Positions 25,273 through 36,308 are shown, counted from the stretch's first letter. The stretch: DNA of 64,000 bases from Candidatus Babeliales bacterium (GCA_019746485.1 JAIERW010000013.1:1-64000), one strand, 5' to 3'. Notes: generated from the sequence alone by a model not told the origin. A program made the numbers and translations.

Positions 25273-26817
25273 TTAATTTTTACGTTGGCGTTTTGATTTT
25301 TTGTTTTGGTCGCCAGCAGAATTGGTTGCTTCTAATCGTTTGACTGGTTCTTCTGATTTTGTTTGTGTGTTTGAATCGTCGGTAACAGGTTCAGACTGAA
25401 TAGTTGAAGAAGAGCTACTTGAACTGCTGGAACTGCTTGAACTACTTGAACTAGTTTGACTAATTATTGCTTTAAGTGATGGAAAATTGCTTTGGAACCA
25501 ACAAGGGAGTGCTTCAAAAACAGGGTACCAGCTTGGGTGGAGAAATGGCGTTGTTGAGCTGTTGTTGATCAAGTGGAGCGAGAGTTTGTAACAAAGACAT
25601 AATGCTGCGAGGGTGCGTGGTAAAAAATGGAGCGTGATTTTGTCTTTACTGCTTCCGGTTTCATGGTGGCTGGCAATAAAGGTATTTTTTGATGCTGCTG
25701 TTATGTGTAAGTTGTGTACGGCAGGTGTTGGCATTGTTGGTACAGTGTAACACTCCCAAGAGCTTCCTGTTTTGTAAAAGATGCTATAATTATCGCTATC
25801 TTGCACCAGTATGGTTGTTGCGTCAAATGAAGATAATACAGCAATACTACTGAGCAAAAGTTGCTGTGGGCGTACAATTGTTTTATGCCAAGAACCAAAA
25901 CGTTGTTCATAAACAAAAACACTTCCCCTGCTGCTGCCCATTGCAAAGCTTGTGTCAGAAAGTCTGACGAGTGTTCTCGAGTATTCTGTTTCTTCGCAGG
26001 TGTCCAGCTCAGAATAGTGCAAAATATCTTCAACTACGCTCCAAAGCATAACCTTGCCATTGTTGGTTCCGGTGACAAAATGTGAATCATTAAGTTTTTC
26101 AAGATATGTTGTAAAGATTCGGTTATCAATGACAACACTGCTTTTTTGTTCCCAATGGCTACTATCGCCTTCGCGCGTGTAAAGCGTAAATGCATGAAAC
26201 CCTTGGCTTGTGACGAGAGTATTTTCGTTGAGAACCAAGCCATAAACAAAGGCTGGTATTTGTTCGGTAATGTCATTTTGCTGCCACAAATTGGTTGTAT
26301 GATTAAATCGCCATTCATAAGTTTTTGTGCCGGTTGTTGTGATAAACAATTCTTTGTTGCACAGTACCACGCGACGCAGTGTTTCTTGAGCGTCACCCTG
26401 CACAATAACCAGCGACATTGCTTCATTGTTCACAATGGCTATTTTGTGTTCATTGCCTGGTATGAGTATAAAAGTTTCATCGATTTTTTTTATGGTATCA
26501 AAATGGGTAACAGAAAATTCTTCCGGTAAGCAGGTTTCTTGAGTGATTGTAAACGTTTTATCAAGGCAATAGTTCCACATCATAGTTTGTGTGTTTGGTG
26601 TTAAAAAAGGATTGTTTATGATGCTAAAAGCTCTACTTTGTCTACTTAGTGGCATGGTGATGTCTGCTTCTTTTACTGCCTGTGCAAATAAGCTCTTATG
26701 TCTTTGTAGTAGTGCCTGCGCAGTAATACTTTTGAGTGTTGGCACTTCCTGTGCTGCGCCAAAAAGTGGTGTAGTTAGTGAAAGAGCGATGAGGGAAAGT
26801 GATAAAAAGCGTTTCAT
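25273..26817 (-). CDS. Exported protein with WD40-like propeller region, poly-Ser tract and basic tail
   Basis: 514 residues with a signal peptide (about 1-21, ending LFGAA). Residues 100-400 are a series of four-stranded units (for example HFVTGTNNGKVMLWSV, SFAMGSSRGSVFVYE), suggesting a WD40-like propeller. A run of 16 serines follows, then an acidic/polar stretch and a strongly basic end, KKSKRQRKN, resembling a nuclear localisation signal. The gene at 26841 shares the signal peptide (MKRFL.LSL), a poly-Ser tract, an SWYPVFEALP/EWYEIFENLA segment and a basic tail, so the two are paralogues in tandem. Function unknown; a host-directed role is speculation. Confidence 0.72.
   Translation of the reverse strand: MKRFLSLSLIALSLTTPLFGAAQEVPTLKSITAQALLQRHKSLFAQAVKEADITMPLSRQSRAFSIINNPFLTPNTQTMMWNYCLDKTFTITQETCLPEEFSVTHFDTIKKIDETFILIPGNEHKIAIVNNEAMSLVIVQGDAQETLRRVVLCNKELFITTTGTKTYEWRFNHTTNLWQQNDITEQIPAFVYGLVLNENTLVTSQGFHAFTLYTREGDSSHWEQKSSVVIDNRIFTTYLEKLNDSHFVTGTNNGKVMLWSVVEDILHYSELDTCEETEYSRTLVRLSDTSFAMGSSRGSVFVYEQRFGSWHKTIVRPQQLLLSSIAVLSSFDATTILVQDSDNYSIFYKTGSSWECYTVPTMPTPAVHNLHITAASKNTFIASHHETGSSKDKITLHFLPRTLAALCLCYKLSLHLINNSSTTPFLHPSWYPVFEALPCWFQSNFPSLKAIISQTSSSSSSSSSSSSSSSSTIQSEPVTDDSNTQTKSEEPVKRLEATNSAGDQNKKSKRQRKN
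25405..25452 (-). repeat. Poly-serine tract, mixed codons
   Basis: Sixteen consecutive Ser codons, mixing TCA, AGT, AGC, TCC and TCT with an imperfect TCAAGT hexamer. Mixed codons mean the tract is kept by selection at the protein level rather than being a fresh slippage product. Confidence 0.85.
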
Positions 26818-26840
26818 AATAACCTCTATAATTTTTATTT

Positions 26841-28052
26841 TTAACGATCGCGTTTTCTTTGCTTTGAGTCATCTGGAAAAAAGTGCGGTGTTGTTGGTTC
26901 CAGGCTTGGCGTACTTGTAGAGGCTGGGCTTGGGAGTAAAGATTCTAGGCTGAGTCCGCCAAATAAATTTTCAAAATCTGCTTCAAAGTTATAATCTGTG
27001 TTGGAGCTTGAGCTGGAACTTGAGCTAGAGCTTATTTCTGAGCTACTTGTTGCTCGTTGTCGTCTGTCTCCAAATAAATCTTTCATTATTTTTTCAAAAT
27101 CAGGTTTAGAGAGCTCGTTTTGACCGGATGTCGTTTGATGGCGTTTAGTGGCAATCTGTTCCGGCCTATCACCCCTGCTATCGCTGATATCTGTTCGCTT
27201 TATCGTTTTTACCGAAAGAGCTTTAAATTTTTTCTTTAATTGTGGGGCAAGGTTTTCAAAAATTTCGTACCACTCATGGTGTATTTTTACGGTTCCTTCT
27301 AGGCCTTCCAGTTTCATGAGCAATGCAAGCTCAAGACAGTTTGGTAAGTACCATGCGTTGGCAAAGCCGTCATAAGAAAGTGTTATGATAGTATTCTGGT
27401 TTTGTTTGAATATTGCTCGGATATTGTCAATAAAAAAAGTGACGAAGAGAGATTCTTGCTTTCTCGCTTGTAAAGCGAAAACTTTAACCTTCGTGTCTTC
27501 AAGGGCAACAAATATTTTTTTTGATATTTTTATAACTCCTAGCCATTTTGGACTTGGTGTATTTTTTTGAATTACTTCGTCCATAAACCCAGGTTCGTCA
27601 ATATCGATAATTTTTTTGATGGTGTTATTTTTTTCATCAAGATTCCATGCAGTAACTACTTTGTCGTGCGCATTTTCGGTAAGAATAATAGATGCCGAAG
27701 AGTTTGCTATGCCAGCGATGTTGCTACCAAGAGAAATAGGGGTTTGTTTAAGGGCGGCGTTTACTGCCGGATGACAGTACAGAGCGGTACGCACTGCCTC
27801 TTCTTTTTGTTTACTATCAAATTGTGGTGGTTCTTGTTGAAGACAAATATCTTTTAAAAATGCTTCAGCACTAATTTCAGTACCAATTGTTGATGGCGTG
27901 TAGTCGTCGACAAGGCCCGAGCTGCTTGATGAGCTTGAACTACTTGAGCTACTGCTTGATGAGCTGGTATAGCTTGAGTTGCTGGCAGCAGGGTTTGCTG
28001 TCGGCAGGCCGAGCGCAAGAACGAATAGTGAAAGTGTTAAAAAGCGTTTCAT
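26841..28052 (-). CDS. Exported poly-Ser protein, paralogue of the preceding gene, with basic tail
   Basis: 403 residues. Signal peptide (about 1-22, ending NPAAS), then 16 serines directly after, a middle region with propeller-like strands (KKIFVALEDTKVKVFALQ, NTIITLSYDGFANAWYL), a second ten-Ser run near residue 340, and a C-terminal SKQRKRDR. Compared with its neighbour at 25273 the propeller part is much shorter and the Ser tract has moved to the N-terminus. It is the first gene of this minus-strand pair, 23 bp before the second. No known family recognised. Confidence 0.68.
   Translation of the reverse strand: MKRFLTLSLFVLALGLPTANPAASNSSYTSSSSSSSSSSSSSSSSGLVDDYTPSTIGTEISAEAFLKDICLQQEPPQFDSKQKEEAVRTALYCHPAVNAALKQTPISLGSNIAGIANSSASIILTENAHDKVVTAWNLDEKNNTIKKIIDIDEPGFMDEVIQKNTPSPKWLGVIKISKKIFVALEDTKVKVFALQARKQESLFVTFFIDNIRAIFKQNQNTIITLSYDGFANAWYLPNCLELALLMKLEGLEGTVKIHHEWYEIFENLAPQLKKKFKALSVKTIKRTDISDSRGDRPEQIATKRHQTTSGQNELSKPDFEKIMKDLFGDRRQRATSSSEISSSSSSSSSSNTDYNFEADFENLFGGLSLESLLPSPASTSTPSLEPTTPHFFPDDSKQRKRDR
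27918..27965 (-). repeat. Poly-serine tract, mixed codons
   Basis: Sixteen consecutive Ser codons (TCA, AGC, AGT, TCG mixed) directly after the predicted signal peptide. A second run of ten Ser codons lies at 27003-27032 in the same gene. Confidence 0.85.
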
Positions 28053-28193
28053 GACAACCCTCCAGAGAAACTCTATTTTATATAAAATTACAAATTGATA
28101 ATATAATTATATATATTTTTGAAAAAAAGTAAAATGGCTGCTTTGAATAAATGTACAAAAATGAGCTTTTTTCAAAATTTGGGCTTATTTAAT

Positions 28194-28260
28194 TTGAAAA
28201 ACACACAAAATCGTCACTTTTTGCGCACTCTAAAAAGTGACGATTTTGTGTGTTTTTCAA
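28194..28260. repeat. 29-bp perfect inverted repeat with 9-base spacer
   Basis: The arms 28194-28222 and 28232-28260 are exact reverse complements over 29 bases (the outer ends are TTGAAAAACACAC and GTGTGTTTTTCAA), around the spacer GCGCACTCT. It lies between divergent genes, 141 bp from the poly-Ser gene start and 206 bp from groES, so it is not placed as a terminator for either. It could be a protein-binding site, a structured leader, or a remnant of a small mobile element; I saw no second copy in the window. Confidence 0.9.
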
Positions 28261-28370
28261 GGATAAGGTTAGTTTTTGTTGATCAGTGGCCCTTTAATGA
28301 CCTTTTGACTTCTTTAAAAATCTCAAGAAAAACAGGTAGAAAACTTTAGTCACTTAGTGTAGGGTAGGAA

Positions 28371-28398
28371 TTGATTTTTCTATTTTTTGCCTTATAAT
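28371..28398 (+). promoter_or_regulatory. Sigma-70-type promoter for groES-groEL
   Basis: TTGATT (28371-28376) and a perfect TATAAT (28393-28398) are separated by 16 bases, giving an expected start near 28405 and a leader of about 60 bases. No CIRCE element (TTAGCACTC-N9-GAGTGCTAA) is seen here, so HrcA control is not indicated. Confidence 0.65.
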
Positions 28399-28466
28399 TA
28401 AAAACGAATAGAAAGAGAGTTTTTTGTCAAAAATAGGTTATTTTTAACACAAAGAAGGACGATGTT

Positions 28467-28775
28467 ATGGCAGAGACATTTAAAGGGGCAATTAAGCCTC
28501 TCTACGACCGTGTCCTGGTTAAACGCTTAGAAAGCGAACAAAAAACCCAAGGTGGCATCTTTATTCCCGACACAGCGCAAGAAAAGACCCAGTTTGGGGC
28601 TGTTATTGCTGCCGGTGAAGGTAAATTGTTGGCCGACGGTTCATTGCGCCAACTTAAAGTTAAAGAAGGCGACAAGGTGCTTTTTGGCAAATTTTCAGGA
28701 ACTGAAGTCAAAGTAAGTGGCGAAGAATTCTTGATTTTGCGCGAAGAAGAGATTCTTGGTCGTATTGAAGGTTAA
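28467..28775 (+). CDS. groES: Co-chaperonin GroES (Hsp10)
   Basis: Forms the heptameric lid on GroEL. 102 residues with [29 protein letters not shown] and the mobile-loop region, then [17 protein letters not shown] and [17 protein letters not shown] lies ten bases upstream of the ATG. Slightly longer than E. coli GroES (97) through the N-terminal MAETFKGA. First gene of the two-gene groES-groEL operon. Confidence 0.97.
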   Translation: MAETFKGAIKPLYDRVLVKRLESEQKTQGGIFIPDTAQEKTQFGAVIAAGEGKLLADGSLRQLKVKEGDKVLFGKFSGTEVKVSGEEFLILREEEILGRIEG

Positions 28776-28790
28776 TTAACTTAGTTTTAA

Positions 28791-30440
<1,650 letters not shown>

Positions 30441-30466
30441 GAGCTCGTAACACAGCATTTACGTTT

Positions 30467-30498
30467 AAAAAAGGGCACGAGAAATCGTGCCCTTTTTT
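30467..30498. terminator. Bidirectional intrinsic terminator after groEL
   Basis: AAAAAAGGGCACGA (30467-30480), loop GAAA, TCGTGCCCTTTTTT (30485-30498): a perfect 14-bp stem with T/A tracts at both sides, suited to stopping both groEL and the converging gene at 30526. Confidence 0.92.
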
Positions 30499-30525
30499 AT
30501 TGATTTTTTGACGTGTGATAGAATT

Positions 30526-31653
30526 TTAGAATTGGTGATACATCACGTGCGCTATTTTGGAAACAAAACAAAGTAGTGCGATCAGCGTTGCTGATTCTAT
30601 TGAGTCGAAAGGCTTGCTGAATGATGGGTCTAATTCTTGGCACATATCCATGTCGGGGTTAACCATAAGACATCCAGGTCTTTCGTGATCTTGATAACGA
30701 ATAGCTCCGCGTGTTGAACGGTCCATGTAGCGGCCATAAAATGACCCCGCTGTCCAAACAACAAGCGCCAGGGTGATAATGCCTGAGATTAACAGTGTAT
30801 TTTCTTTAATAAAGGTTCCGGTTCTGCGAATATTGTTCACGTTGACTACTCTTCGAGTGCCTGACGCAATGACCGGCAGGCTTTGGATTACTATTTTTCC
30901 ACTTGCTAGGGCGAGAGGCGTAAGCAACCTTGTTGTTCTGGTTATTCCGCTCGTTGTTAATCTTGTTGCTGTTGCGCTAACTTGCGCAAGGCGAGTGATC
31001 AAAGCTGGGCTTGTACGTGCTATATATGCTATGACGTGTACAGTAACCGTGAGTATGCGCATGACGATTGGTGTTAATTCTGGTCTGTTTTCTGCTATCC
31101 AGATGGCAGCTGTTACAAGATGGCGCAATGTTTGGCCAAAGACGCGTTGTGTTGTTTGGCTTGTGCTTCTTAAAGCGGTTTCTACTGCTCTTGCTGCGGC
31201 AATTATGTGTGGCTGTGCACGTACTCTTGCTTCGTTTGCCGAGCGTCCTAGTTCTTGAGCAGTTTCGGTTGTTAGGTGCATGGTATGAGTGGGAAGAGAA
31301 GAAAAGCTGTCGCTGTATGCTTGTCGGCCCTCTTGGCTATGCAAGGCGTCATGTATTGGCCATGCTGTGTGACGACCTTTATGCAAAGATGAATCTATGA
31401 CAATTCTTTGCAAGAAGTTGATCATGTCTTGTTGGACAAAATGGGTGTTGAGGGTAAGGTCTGGGTTTTGTGAAACAAATGTTTCTATCTGGCCAGCCAA
31501 GGATGTGGCAAAACCTTCAAGATCCGATGCTGCGCTTGAAAATGTCGAGCTTGAAGATGCTGAACCTGAACTTGAAGATGCGCCAAAAACTAGTGCATGC
31601 GAAAGATTTAACAATAAGCCAGAAATGACTAAAAGTTTCGTAATAAGCTTCAT
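30526..31653 (-). CDS. Exported Ser-rich, membrane-anchored protein of unknown function
   Basis: 375 residues. Signal peptide (about 1-24, ending LVFGA), a Ser-rich linker (SSSSGSASSSSTFSS), then a long helical region rich in Ala, Thr and Arg (residues 130-280, for example TRLAQVSATATRLTTSGITRT), a clear membrane helix (TLLISGIITLALVVWTAGSF) and a second hydrophobic stretch at the very C-terminus (TLIALLCFVSKIAHVMY). No family recognised. The Ser linker after the signal peptide is shared in style with the genes at 25273 and 26841. Confidence 0.65.
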   Translation of the reverse strand: MKLITKLLVISGLLLNLSHALVFGASSSSGSASSSSTFSSAASDLEGFATSLAGQIETFVSQNPDLTLNTHFVQQDMINFLQRIVIDSSLHKGRHTAWPIHDALHSQEGRQAYSDSFSSLPTHTMHLTTETAQELGRSANEARVRAQPHIIAAARAVETALRSTSQTTQRVFGQTLRHLVTAAIWIAENRPELTPIVMRILTVTVHVIAYIARTSPALITRLAQVSATATRLTTSGITRTTRLLTPLALASGKIVIQSLPVIASGTRRVVNVNNIRRTGTFIKENTLLISGIITLALVVWTAGSFYGRYMDRSTRGAIRYQDHERPGCLMVNPDMDMCQELDPSFSKPFDSIESATLIALLCFVSKIAHVMYHQF

Positions 31654-32107
31654 AATAACCTCGATTTTGGCCGCATCTAGCTTTTGCCATGCCGTAACTT
31701 GGAGAGCCGGCGGGTAGCGCAGATGGGCATTTTAACAAAAAAGTGCCAGATACGCTGGTACTCTAACCTCATTTTATGGCCTGACTTTCAATAAAAAAGC
31801 CAGTATTATTTCTAATTGTATATATTTTTTACAATTTGTCAAACGGCTGTTTTTAATAAAAAATGTTATTTGGGTAGAAATAAGCTCTTTATTAGGTTTT
31901 TTAAGATAAAAACAGCCCAGCAAGAGCGATTTTTGAGGTAAGCTCAACTTAAACAAAAAAGGGCCATTTTGGCGGAAACGGGCTGTTTTGGAGGCGGTGT
32001 TTTGCCAAAAGATTATAGAAACAAGCTCGGCTTTTTGCTTGTCATCAAAACCTGCGCATGATACCCTAGAATCAAATTTTATTCACACAAAAAAACAAGG
32101 ATTTCTT
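31654..32107. other. Divergent intergenic region, no gene found
   Basis: 454 bp between two divergent genes. It contains a separated inverted repeat, AAAACAGCCC (31909-31918) and GGGCTGTTTT (31980-31989), and several A/T runs. No convincing open frame or RNA gene was seen. An open frame from 31988 runs in phase into the symporter but lacks a ribosome-binding site. I could not assign either promoter with confidence. Confidence 0.5.
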
Positions 32108-33280
32108 ATGGCTCTGCGCATTTCTTTGCCCATGCGGTTATTGTTGGTAATTGTTGGCGTTCTCTTTTTGGGCAATTTAGTGCCAGTTGCGGCTACGCAG
32201 TTCTTTTTTACTATTAGTTTGGTGTTTAAAGAACTTCTTGGCTTTTTACTGCCATTCGTTATTTTTTCATTCGTTCTTTCTGGTATTCTTTCGCTCAAAA
32301 GTAGAGCCCCGTTAATTTTGGGTATCTTGATTGCGTGTGTTTTTCTTTCCAATTTTGTTATTGCGCTGGCAACATATGGCGCGGTTATCTTTTTAGCGCC
32401 AAGTTTAATTGGCTCAATGGCTACTGATGTTGCTGGGCAGTGTGCGGTGGTAAAACCGCTATTTGCTTTCAACCTGCCAACACTCATTCGTTCAGAGCAC
32501 GCACTTTTGCTTGCAGTTGTGCTTGGCATACTTGGTTCATTTAAGCGTTGGCCGCAGGGTGAGCGCATGGTTATGGGTATGAAGAGCCTGATTGAAAAAT
32601 TTTTGCTTAACTATTTTATACCGTTACTGCCGTTGTACGTTGTGGGCTTCTTGCTCAAAATGAATTATGAAGGCGTTTTTGTTTCATTGATTCAGCAGTA
32701 CAGTGGCGCATTTATTTTAATTGTTGCTATTCAACTCAGTTTCTTGGCTGTTTATTATTTTTTGGCCGCGCACTGCTCGTGGGACAAAGCACTGCAGGCG
32801 ATTAAAAATGCTTTACCAAGTTATTTAACTGCTTTTGGGACTATGTCCAGCACGGCAACCGTCCCTGTTTCAGTTGAGTGTGCGGTAAAAAATACACACA
32901 ACCGTCCGTTGGCTCAAGTTGGTATGCCTATCATGGCCAACGTTCATTTGTTGGGCGACAGCATTAGTACGCCAATTTTGGCAATTATTTCTATGCATCT
33001 CTTTTTAGGATATGTTCCAAGTTTTACGCAATATTTTGTTTTTATTCTTTATTTTGGGATCAGCATGTTTGCCGTTTCTGGGATTCCTGGTGGCGGTATT
33101 ATTGTGATGATTCCTATTTTAAAATCGGTACTGGGCTTTACGCCATCAATGATCAGCTTAATTACGGCCCTTTATTTATTGCTCGACTCATTTGGCACCG
33201 CTGCCAATGTGATGGGCGATGGGGCATTAATTATGGTCATTAATCGTATTCTGAAAAAGTTTGGCATCTCGTCGGAATAA
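32108..33280 (+). CDS. Dicarboxylate/amino acid:cation symporter (DAACS family)
   Basis: 390 residues with about eight membrane helices. The start at 32108 has AAGGA eight bases upstream. The two re-entrant loops of this family are recognisable: MSSTATVPVSVECAV (the SSSATLP-type loop) and GIPGGGIIVMIPIL, then LLLDSFGTAANVMGDGALI, which matches the D-x-x-x-T-x-x-N-V-x-GD substrate/sodium site. GltP/DctA-type relatives import glutamate, aspartate or C4-dicarboxylates with sodium or protons. In a host-dependent bacterium it would supply carbon or amino acids; substrate not resolved. Confidence 0.85.
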   Translation: MALRISLPMRLLLVIVGVLFLGNLVPVAATQFFFTISLVFKELLGFLLPFVIFSFVLSGILSLKSRAPLILGILIACVFLSNFVIALATYGAVIFLAPSLIGSMATDVAGQCAVVKPLFAFNLPTLIRSEHALLLAVVLGILGSFKRWPQGERMVMGMKSLIEKFLLNYFIPLLPLYVVGFLLKMNYEGVFVSLIQQYSGAFILIVAIQLSFLAVYYFLAAHCSWDKALQAIKNALPSYLTAFGTMSSTATVPVSVECAVKNTHNRPLAQVGMPIMANVHLLGDSISTPILAIISMHLFLGYVPSFTQYFVFILYFGISMFAVSGIPGGGIIVMIPILKSVLGFTPSMISLITALYLLLDSFGTAANVMGDGALIMVINRILKKFGISSE

Positions 33281-33763
33281 TTTTTCGTCGTGTCATTTTT
33301 TTATTGCACGAACAGAGTATTGATTTTTTGTATGAATAATATAAAACCTTACCATCATCAAAATCTTATTTTGTCGTAAAAGTGGCAACGCCCTTCCAGC
33401 CAAATTTTTTTTAGAAAAAATGTATGTTGGTAAAAAACAAGTTTGGTTTTTGATAAAAAATAATACAAAAAATATTTAACGTTACTAAATTTTTTTGTTC
33501 TTATTTTTTCAAAAATCAGCTTGAAATTTTTTATTGAAAAACATTGAAAAGTAGCGCTGTTACGGCATCTTTTAGATAATTAAAATTTTGTTTGATTGTG
33601 TGGGGGTAACCTGCTAGATTATACTCCAGATTTGAAAAGAGAGAATTTTCTTTTTGAAAATGAAAAAAAATAAAAGCAAAAAAAGGGGGGCTCTCGGGGT
33701 AGTGAGCCATTACAACCTAAGACCATAAAGTGTGAACGTAAAAATGTTGAAGAAAGGAATAGC
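33281..33763. other. Leader region of nrdAB, no gene found
   Basis: 483 bp, very A/T-rich in the first 300. A possible promoter is TTGTGT (33596-33601) with TATACT (33620-33625), 18-base spacing. A short hairpin, GGCTC (33689-33693) and GAGCC (33704-33708), lies in the predicted leader before the nrdA ribosome-binding site. I looked for paired NrdR-type boxes and did not find convincing ones. Confidence 0.4.
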
Positions 33764-36277
33764 ATGAGCAGTACCAATGGAGTTTTTTCTGATTCGGTAA
33801 AAAGACAAGGAGACCTCCTTTTAGATGCATTCAACTTTCGTGTGGGCAAACGCAAGGGCGAAGATGTTGCTTTTGATCGTCTTAAAATTGAACAGGCAAT
33901 TCGACGTTGCTGTGCCGAGTGCTTGCAAGATGTTTCAGTTGATTTGATTGTTGAAGAGTTGATGCGCAATATTTACGATGGCATTCCAACAAAAGATTTG
34001 GAACGAGCGTTAATTTTGGCGGCAGTAGCACTCATGGAGCGTGATCCTGCGTACGATGTTTTGGCAGCACGTCTTTTTTTACAACGGATTTATAAAGAAA
34101 TTATTGGTATTTCGGTTACCGAGCATACCATTGCGCAGCTCTATCAAGACCAGTTTATTATTGGCATTAAAAAAGGAATTGAAGCGGGTCGCTTAAACCC
34201 AAGATTGGCCGACTTTCCGCTTGAAGAGTTGGCAAAAAAAATGGTTATTGAGCGCGACAATTTGTTTCGCTACATGGGTATTGCAACGCTTTACGAACGC
34301 TATTTTTTGAAAGCAGAAAAGACCGTTTTAGAATTGCCGCAAGCATTTTGGATGCGTGTAGCTATGGGCTTGGCGCTTAACGAAAAAGATCAGTTAAATA
34401 AAACGGTAGAGTTTTATAACGTTCTTTCAACGTTGCGTTATGTTTCTAGTACGCCCACCCTTTTTCATGCTGCCATGGTGCATGCGCAGCTCAGCTCATG
34501 CTATCTTACGTACGTTGACGATGACTTGAATCACATTTTTAAATGCCTGCGCGACAATGCCAACCTTTCAAAATTTTCTGGTGGCATTGGCAACGACTGG
34601 ACACAGTTGCGTGCAGCAGGTACGCCAATTAAAAGTATTAACGCAGACAGCCAGGGGCTTATACCGTTTTTGCGCATTGCCAACGACGTGGTTTCGGCAA
34701 TTAACCGCAGTGGTAACCGCCGTGGTGCAACGTGTGCGTATCTTGAAGTGTGGCATTTGGACTATGAAGATTTCTTAGATTTGCGCCGCAACACGGGCGA
34801 TGAACGCCGTCGCACGCACGACATGAATACTGCAAGTTGGATTCCAGATTTGTTTATGAAGCGTGTGCTGAGTGATGGCGATTGGACTTTTTTCTCTCCT
34901 CACGAAACGCCAGATTTGCATGGATTGTACGGTAAGAAATTTGAAGAGCGTTATGCACACTACGAATTGATGGCACTTCAAGGTAAAATTGAATTTTTTA
35001 AAGTAGTCAAAGCGCAACAATTGTGGCGCAAGATGCTCACGCGATTGTTTGAAACAGGACATCCGTGGGTAACGTTTAAAGATGCGTGCAACGTTCGTTC
35101 GCCGCAAGATCATGCCGGTGTGGTGCATTCATCAAATTTGTGTACTGAAATTACGCTCAATACCTCGCGTGAAGAAACAGCCGTGTGTAACATTGGCTCA
35201 GTAAATCTTGGCCGCCACGTTTTTGATGGTAAAATTGACGATGAGTTGTTGGCTCAAACTATTGAAACGTCAATTCGTATGTTGGACAATGTGATTGATA
35301 TTAACTTTTATCCAACATCTGAAGCAAAAGCGAGTAACATGCGCCACCGACCAATTGGCATTGGCGTGATGGGTTTTCAAGATGCGCTCTTTAAAATGGA
35401 TCTTTCTTTTGAAGATGAGCGTACGTTGCAGCTGGCAGACGAGTTGCAAGAAAAGGTCTCATACCACTCAATTAAAACGTCGGCATTGTTGGCACAAGAG
35501 CGCGGTGCGTATGAATCATTTAAAGGTTCAAAGTGGGACCGCAATATTTTCCCTGTTGATACATTAGATTTGCTTGAGCAAGAGCGTGGTATGCCTATTG
35601 ATACACCACGCACGTGCAGTATGGATTGGGCACCAGTGCGTGCATTGGTACAAGAGCATGGTATGCGCAACTCTAATTTAATGGCTATTGCACCAACAGC
35701 TACCATTTCCAATATTGTTGGCTGTTTCCCGTCAATTGAACCGATTTACAAAAATATGTACGTTAAGGCAAACTTGAACGGTGAGTTTACCGTGATCAAC
35801 CATTACTTGGTGCATGACCTGAAAAAAGCTGGCTTGTGGAGCAAAGAAATGGCCGACAAGATTAAGTACTTTGATGGTAGCGTTCAAATGATTGAAGAGA
35901 TTCCAACCGCAATAAAAAATAAGTATAAAGAAGCATTTGAAATTGACCAGGAGTGGTTGGTTAAGCTGGCAGCTCGCCGTGCAAAGTGGATAGACCAAAG
36001 TCAATCACTTAACATTTTTGTGGTTGGAGCTTCTGGCAAAAAACTTAATGATTTATATTTTGCTGGTTGGCAAGCAGGCGTGAAAACGTTTTATTATTTG
36101 CGTACCATGGCGGCAAGTCAAATTGAAAAATCAACACTTGATGCAAAAACATTTGGCTTTACGCAAAAGCGTCAGTACGATAGCAATGCTGGCCAAAGCA
36201 GCAGTGCTCAAGTGAGCGTGCCGGCGACCGATGCTTCGTGCAACATTGACGACCTTTCGTGTGAGTCGTGCCAGTAG
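33764..36277 (+). CDS. nrdA: Ribonucleoside-diphosphate reductase large subunit (class I)
   Basis: Reduces ribonucleotides to deoxyribonucleotides. 837 residues: an N-terminal ATP-cone (about 20-110, FRVGKRKGEDVAFDRLKIEQ) for allosteric control, then the ten-stranded barrel. Active-site residues: Cys246 in LSSCYLTY, Cys460 and Glu462 in NLCTEIT (radical Cys and acid), Cys475 in AVCNIGS, and the radical-transfer end near MAIAPTATISNI. The C-terminal tail has Cys826, Cys833 and Cys836 (LSCESCQ), the shuttle cysteines for thioredoxin-type re-reduction. 31 bp before nrdB. The partner subunit suggests class Ic. Confidence 0.96.
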   Translation: MSSTNGVFSDSVKRQGDLLLDAFNFRVGKRKGEDVAFDRLKIEQAIRRCCAECLQDVSVDLIVEELMRNIYDGIPTKDLERALILAAVALMERDPAYDVLAARLFLQRIYKEIIGISVTEHTIAQLYQDQFIIGIKKGIEAGRLNPRLADFPLEELAKKMVIERDNLFRYMGIATLYERYFLKAEKTVLELPQAFWMRVAMGLALNEKDQLNKTVEFYNVLSTLRYVSSTPTLFHAAMVHAQLSSCYLTYVDDDLNHIFKCLRDNANLSKFSGGIGNDWTQLRAAGTPIKSINADSQGLIPFLRIANDVVSAINRSGNRRGATCAYLEVWHLDYEDFLDLRRNTGDERRRTHDMNTASWIPDLFMKRVLSDGDWTFFSPHETPDLHGLYGKKFEERYAHYELMALQGKIEFFKVVKAQQLWRKMLTRLFETGHPWVTFKDACNVRSPQDHAGVVHSSNLCTEITLNTSREETAVCNIGSVNLGRHVFDGKIDDELLAQTIETSIRMLDNVIDINFYPTSEAKASNMRHRPIGIGVMGFQDALFKMDLSFEDERTLQLADELQEKVSYHSIKTSALLAQERGAYESFKGSKWDRNIFPVDTLDLLEQERGMPIDTPRTCSMDWAPVRALVQEHGMRNSNLMAIAPTATISNIVGCFPSIEPIYKNMYVKANLNGEFTVINHYLVHDLKKAGLWSKEMADKIKYFDGSVQMIEEIPTAIKNKYKEAFEIDQEWLVKLAARRAKWIDQSQSLNIFVVGASGKKLNDLYFAGWQAGVKTFYYLRTMAASQIEKSTLDAKTFGFTQKRQYDSNAGQSSSAQVSVPATDASCNIDDLSCESCQ

Positions 36278-36308
36278 CTTATAAATTTAACAAAAGAGGA
36301 TAGAAATT

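Noticed and set aside
28194-28260. CIRCE (HrcA operator) upstream of groES
   Set aside because: The spacer is also nine bases, but the arms do not contain TTAGCACTC/GAGTGCTAA, and the distance to groES is about 200 bp.
28119-28349. A 76-codon open frame on the + strand across the 29-bp inverted repeat
   Set aside because: No ribosome-binding site, no recognisable domain, and it is formed largely by the inverted repeat itself.
31654-32107. tRNA or small RNA gene between the divergent genes
   Set aside because: No cloverleaf or TTCGA-type T arm could be built, and only a spaced 10-bp inverted repeat was found.
33281-33763. Cobalamin riboswitch or NrdR boxes before nrdA
   Set aside because: No paired NrdR-like 16-mers and no conserved B12-box were recognised; only a short hairpin and a weak promoter.
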